Both the position numbers and the translations under genes were made by a program. Of a stretch of 8,644 nucleotides of DNA, positions 6,165 to 8,644 are shown one piece after another (positions within the stretch are counted from its first letter, which is position 1; the number at the start of each line of letters is the position of its first letter). The stretch is from Actinomycetes bacterium (lineage in GTDB: Bacteria > Actinomycetota > Actinomycetes > Actinomycetales > Cellulomonadaceae), in assembly GCA_023389455.1 (NCBI GenBank), contig JAEWEJ010000435.1:1-8644 (forward strand). Reading direction: 5' to 3'. The notes beneath the pieces are model-generated. The model was given only the letters and a program-made list of their open reading frames with translations, made no database searches and was not told where the DNA came from.

Positions 6165-6715
6165 TGCCGACCTGGGCCTCCGTCCTGGTCCTCGCCGCGC
6201 TGGCGGTGCTCGGCCTGTGGGGCATGTGGCACGGGTGGCAGGCCCGCGGTCGCCGTACGGCAGCCCTGGTGCCGGCCCTGCCCGACGTCCCGGCCGACCC
6301 CGGCGCGGCGCTCGGCGAGCCCGTCGAGGCCGTCTACGTGTCCTCGACGCGCGCGGGCGACTGGCTCGACCGCGTGGTCGCCCACGGCCTGGGCGTGCGC
6401 AGCCCCGCGCGGGTGCAGGTCCACGCGGACGGCGTGCTGCTCGCCCGCACCGGCGCGCCCGACGTCTGGGTCCCGGCCCGCGCGCTGCGCGGGGTGGGCA
6501 CCAGCAGCGGGCAGGCCGGCAAGTTCGTCGGTCGTGACGAGCTCGTCGTCCTGACCTGGGTGCCCGACCCCCGCACGGGAACCCCCCTCGACACCGCGCT
6601 GCAGGTGCGCCACGACGACGCGCGACCCGCGCTGCTCGCCGCCGCGCGCACCCTGGTGGCAGCGCCCACCGACATCGACACGGCGCCGTCCGCGGCGCAG
6701 GAGGAGCAGGCATGA
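6164..6715 (+). CDS. Single-pass membrane protein with PH-like domain, function unknown
   Basis: Encodes 183 residues with an N-terminal hydrophobic helix (about 4-22, ASVLVLAALAVLGLWGMW) followed by a basic patch (HGWQARGRR, 23-31). This predicts a membrane anchor with the rest in the cytoplasm. Residues 50-165 look like one compact beta-rich domain (segments EAVYVSSTRAGDWLDRVV, ARVQVHADGVLLA, VWVPARALRGV, ELVVLTWV, TALQVRHDD) resembling the PH-like proteins annotated at this operon position in actinobacteria, such as Rv1382 of Mycobacterium tuberculosis. The tail (166-183) is Ala/Glu/Asp-rich. The ATG shares a base with the pyrC stop, is preceded by GGGTGGGGG (6151-6159), and its own stop overlaps carA by four bases. 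Translation is thus locked into the pathway operon, but no enzymatic residues are recognised. The family assignment is by remembered pattern and position, not a search. Confidence 0.85.
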   Translation: MPTWASVLVLAALAVLGLWGMWHGWQARGRRTAALVPALPDVPADPGAALGEPVEAVYVSSTRAGDWLDRVVAHGLGVRSPARVQVHADGVLLARTGAPDVWVPARALRGVGTSSGQAGKFVGRDELVVLTWVPDPRTGTPLDTALQVRHDDARPALLAAARTLVAAPTDIDTAPSAAQEEQA

Positions 6716-7919
6716 GCGACGCGATCCTCGTCCTGGAGGACGGCCGCACGTTCACCGGGCGCGCCTACGGGGCGACCGGGCGGACGGTCGGCGAGATCGT
6801 CTTCAACACGGGCATGACGGGCTACCAGGAGACCCTGACCGACCCGTCCTACCACCGGCAGGTCGTCGTGATGACGGCGCCGCACATCGGCAACACCGGC
6901 GTCAACGACGAGGACCCCGAGTCGAGCCGCATCTGGGTCGCGGGCTACGTGGTGCGCGACCCCGCGCGACGCTCGTCGAGCTGGCGTGCGCGCCGGACGC
7001 TGGACGAGGAGCTCGTCGCGCAGGGCGTCGTCGGGATCAGCGACGTGGACACCCGCGCGCTCACCCGGCACCTGCGCGAGCGCGGCGTCATGCGGGCGGG
7101 CATCTTCTCCGGCGACGCGCTCGTGCGCGCCGAGGGCGAGCGCCGCCTGGTCGACGAGGTCCTGGCGGCCCCGGCCATGGCGGGCGCCGACCTCGCGGGC
7201 GAGGTGAGCACCGCCGAGGCGTACGTCGTGGCGGCCCTGGGCCCCGACGGCGAGCCGCTCGACGAGCCCGTGGCGCGCGTGGCGGCGATCGACCTGGGGA
7301 TCAAGTCGATGACACCGCAGCGTCTGGCGGAGCGCGGCGTGGAGGTGCACGTGCTGCCCGCGACGTCGGCGATCGACGACGTGCTGGCCGTGAAGCCGGA
7401 CGGCGTGTTCTTCTCGAACGGGCCGGGCGACCCGTCGGCGGCGCGGCACGAGGTCGACGTCCTGCGCGGCGTCCTCGACCGCCGGATCCCGTTCTTCGGC
7501 ATCTGCTACGGCAACCAGCTGTTCGGCCGCGCCCTCGGGTTCGGGACGTACAAGCTGCGCTACGGCCACCGCGGCGTGAACCAGCCGGTGGTCGACCGCA
7601 CGACCGGCAAGGTCGAGATCACCGCGCACAACCACGGCTTCGCGGTCGACGCACCGCTCGACGCCGAGACGGTGGCGCCCTTCGACGGTGGTCGCTACGG
7701 GCGGGTGCGCGTGTCGCACGTCGACCTCAACGACGACGTCGTGGAGGGGCTCGAGGCGCTCGACCTGCCGGCCTTCTCCGTCCAGTACCACCCGGAGGCC
7801 GCGGCCGGCCCGCACGACGCCGCCTACCTGTTCGACCGCTTCCTGGACCTCATGACCACGCACGGCGACGGCACGGGCTCGACCCCGGACGCCGCCACCA
7901 CCGAGAAGGGCGCCGCCTG

Positions 7920-7920
<1 letters not shown>
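6712..7920 (+). CDS. carA: Carbamoyl-phosphate synthase small subunit (glutaminase)
   Basis: A 402-residue protein that hydrolyses glutamine and channels ammonia to CarB for carbamoyl phosphate synthesis, feeding both pyrimidine and arginine pathways. The N-terminal CarA domain shows GEIVFNTGMTGYQETLTDPSY (27-47) and later DVDTRALTRHLRERGVMR (111-128). The C-terminal class I glutamine amidotransferase domain (about 188-380) has FSNGPGDP (234-241), the nucleophile C265 in FGICYGNQL, the GHRGVNQPV block (285-293), and H360 and E362 of the triad in YHPEAAAGPHD. The motif reads GICYGNQ rather than the enterobacterial GICLGHQ; Asn here is usual in actinobacteria. A strong GGAGGAG site (6700-6706) lies inside the preceding gene. 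The ATG overlaps that gene's stop by four bases, and the final TGA shares its A with the carB start. Confidence 0.97.

Positions 7921-8644
<724 letters not shown>

Noticed and set aside
4721..6715. 664-codon reading of the frame that ends in the membrane-protein gene
   Set aside because: Only the part from the ATG at 6164 is real. The upstream portion lies over pyrC in another frame and is Arg-rich noise, while pyrC has intact catalytic motifs.

Overview
This is chromosomal DNA from a very GC-rich actinobacterium. The strongest clues are gene order (efp-nusB, then pyrR-pyrB-pyrC-small membrane protein-carA-carB), heavy G/C use at third codon positions, and TGA as the stop codon of all eight genes whose ends are visible. 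A Cellulomonas-like member of the Micrococcales is my best guess, but the sequence alone does not prove the genus.

Layout. Positions 1-659 hold the 3' end of efp and a complete nusB, one base apart, reading rightwards. A 14-bp hairpin at 681-714 lies between nusB and a leftward gene and can serve as terminator for both. Positions 696-3044 (minus strand) encode a membrane-anchored GGDEF-EAL protein for cyclic-di-GMP turnover. Positions 3045-3199 are a divergent control region: a probable -10 box, a small palindrome and a well-matched PyrR-binding RNA hairpin whose 3' arm contains the pyrR Shine-Dalgarno sequence. From 3200 to the right edge runs the pyrimidine operon: pyrR, pyrB, pyrC, a small one-helix membrane protein, carA and the first 241 codons of carB. 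Every junction in this operon overlaps by 4 or 1 bases, which suggests tight translational coupling.

How it works together. CarA and CarB make carbamoyl phosphate, PyrB joins it to aspartate, and PyrC closes the ring to dihydroorotate. These are the first three steps of UMP synthesis. PyrR should sense uridine nucleotides and bind its own leader hairpin. Because that hairpin sequesters the pyrR ribosome-binding site and all downstream starts overlap the preceding stops, one RNA switch could set translation of the whole operon. Nothing here looks like a mobile element, CRISPR array, tRNA or rRNA. The points most worth a second look are the leader hairpin, the uncharacterised membrane protein inside the operon, and a c-di-GMP enzyme occupying the nusB-pyrR slot that in Streptomyces is held by the c-di-GMP-binding regulator bldD.
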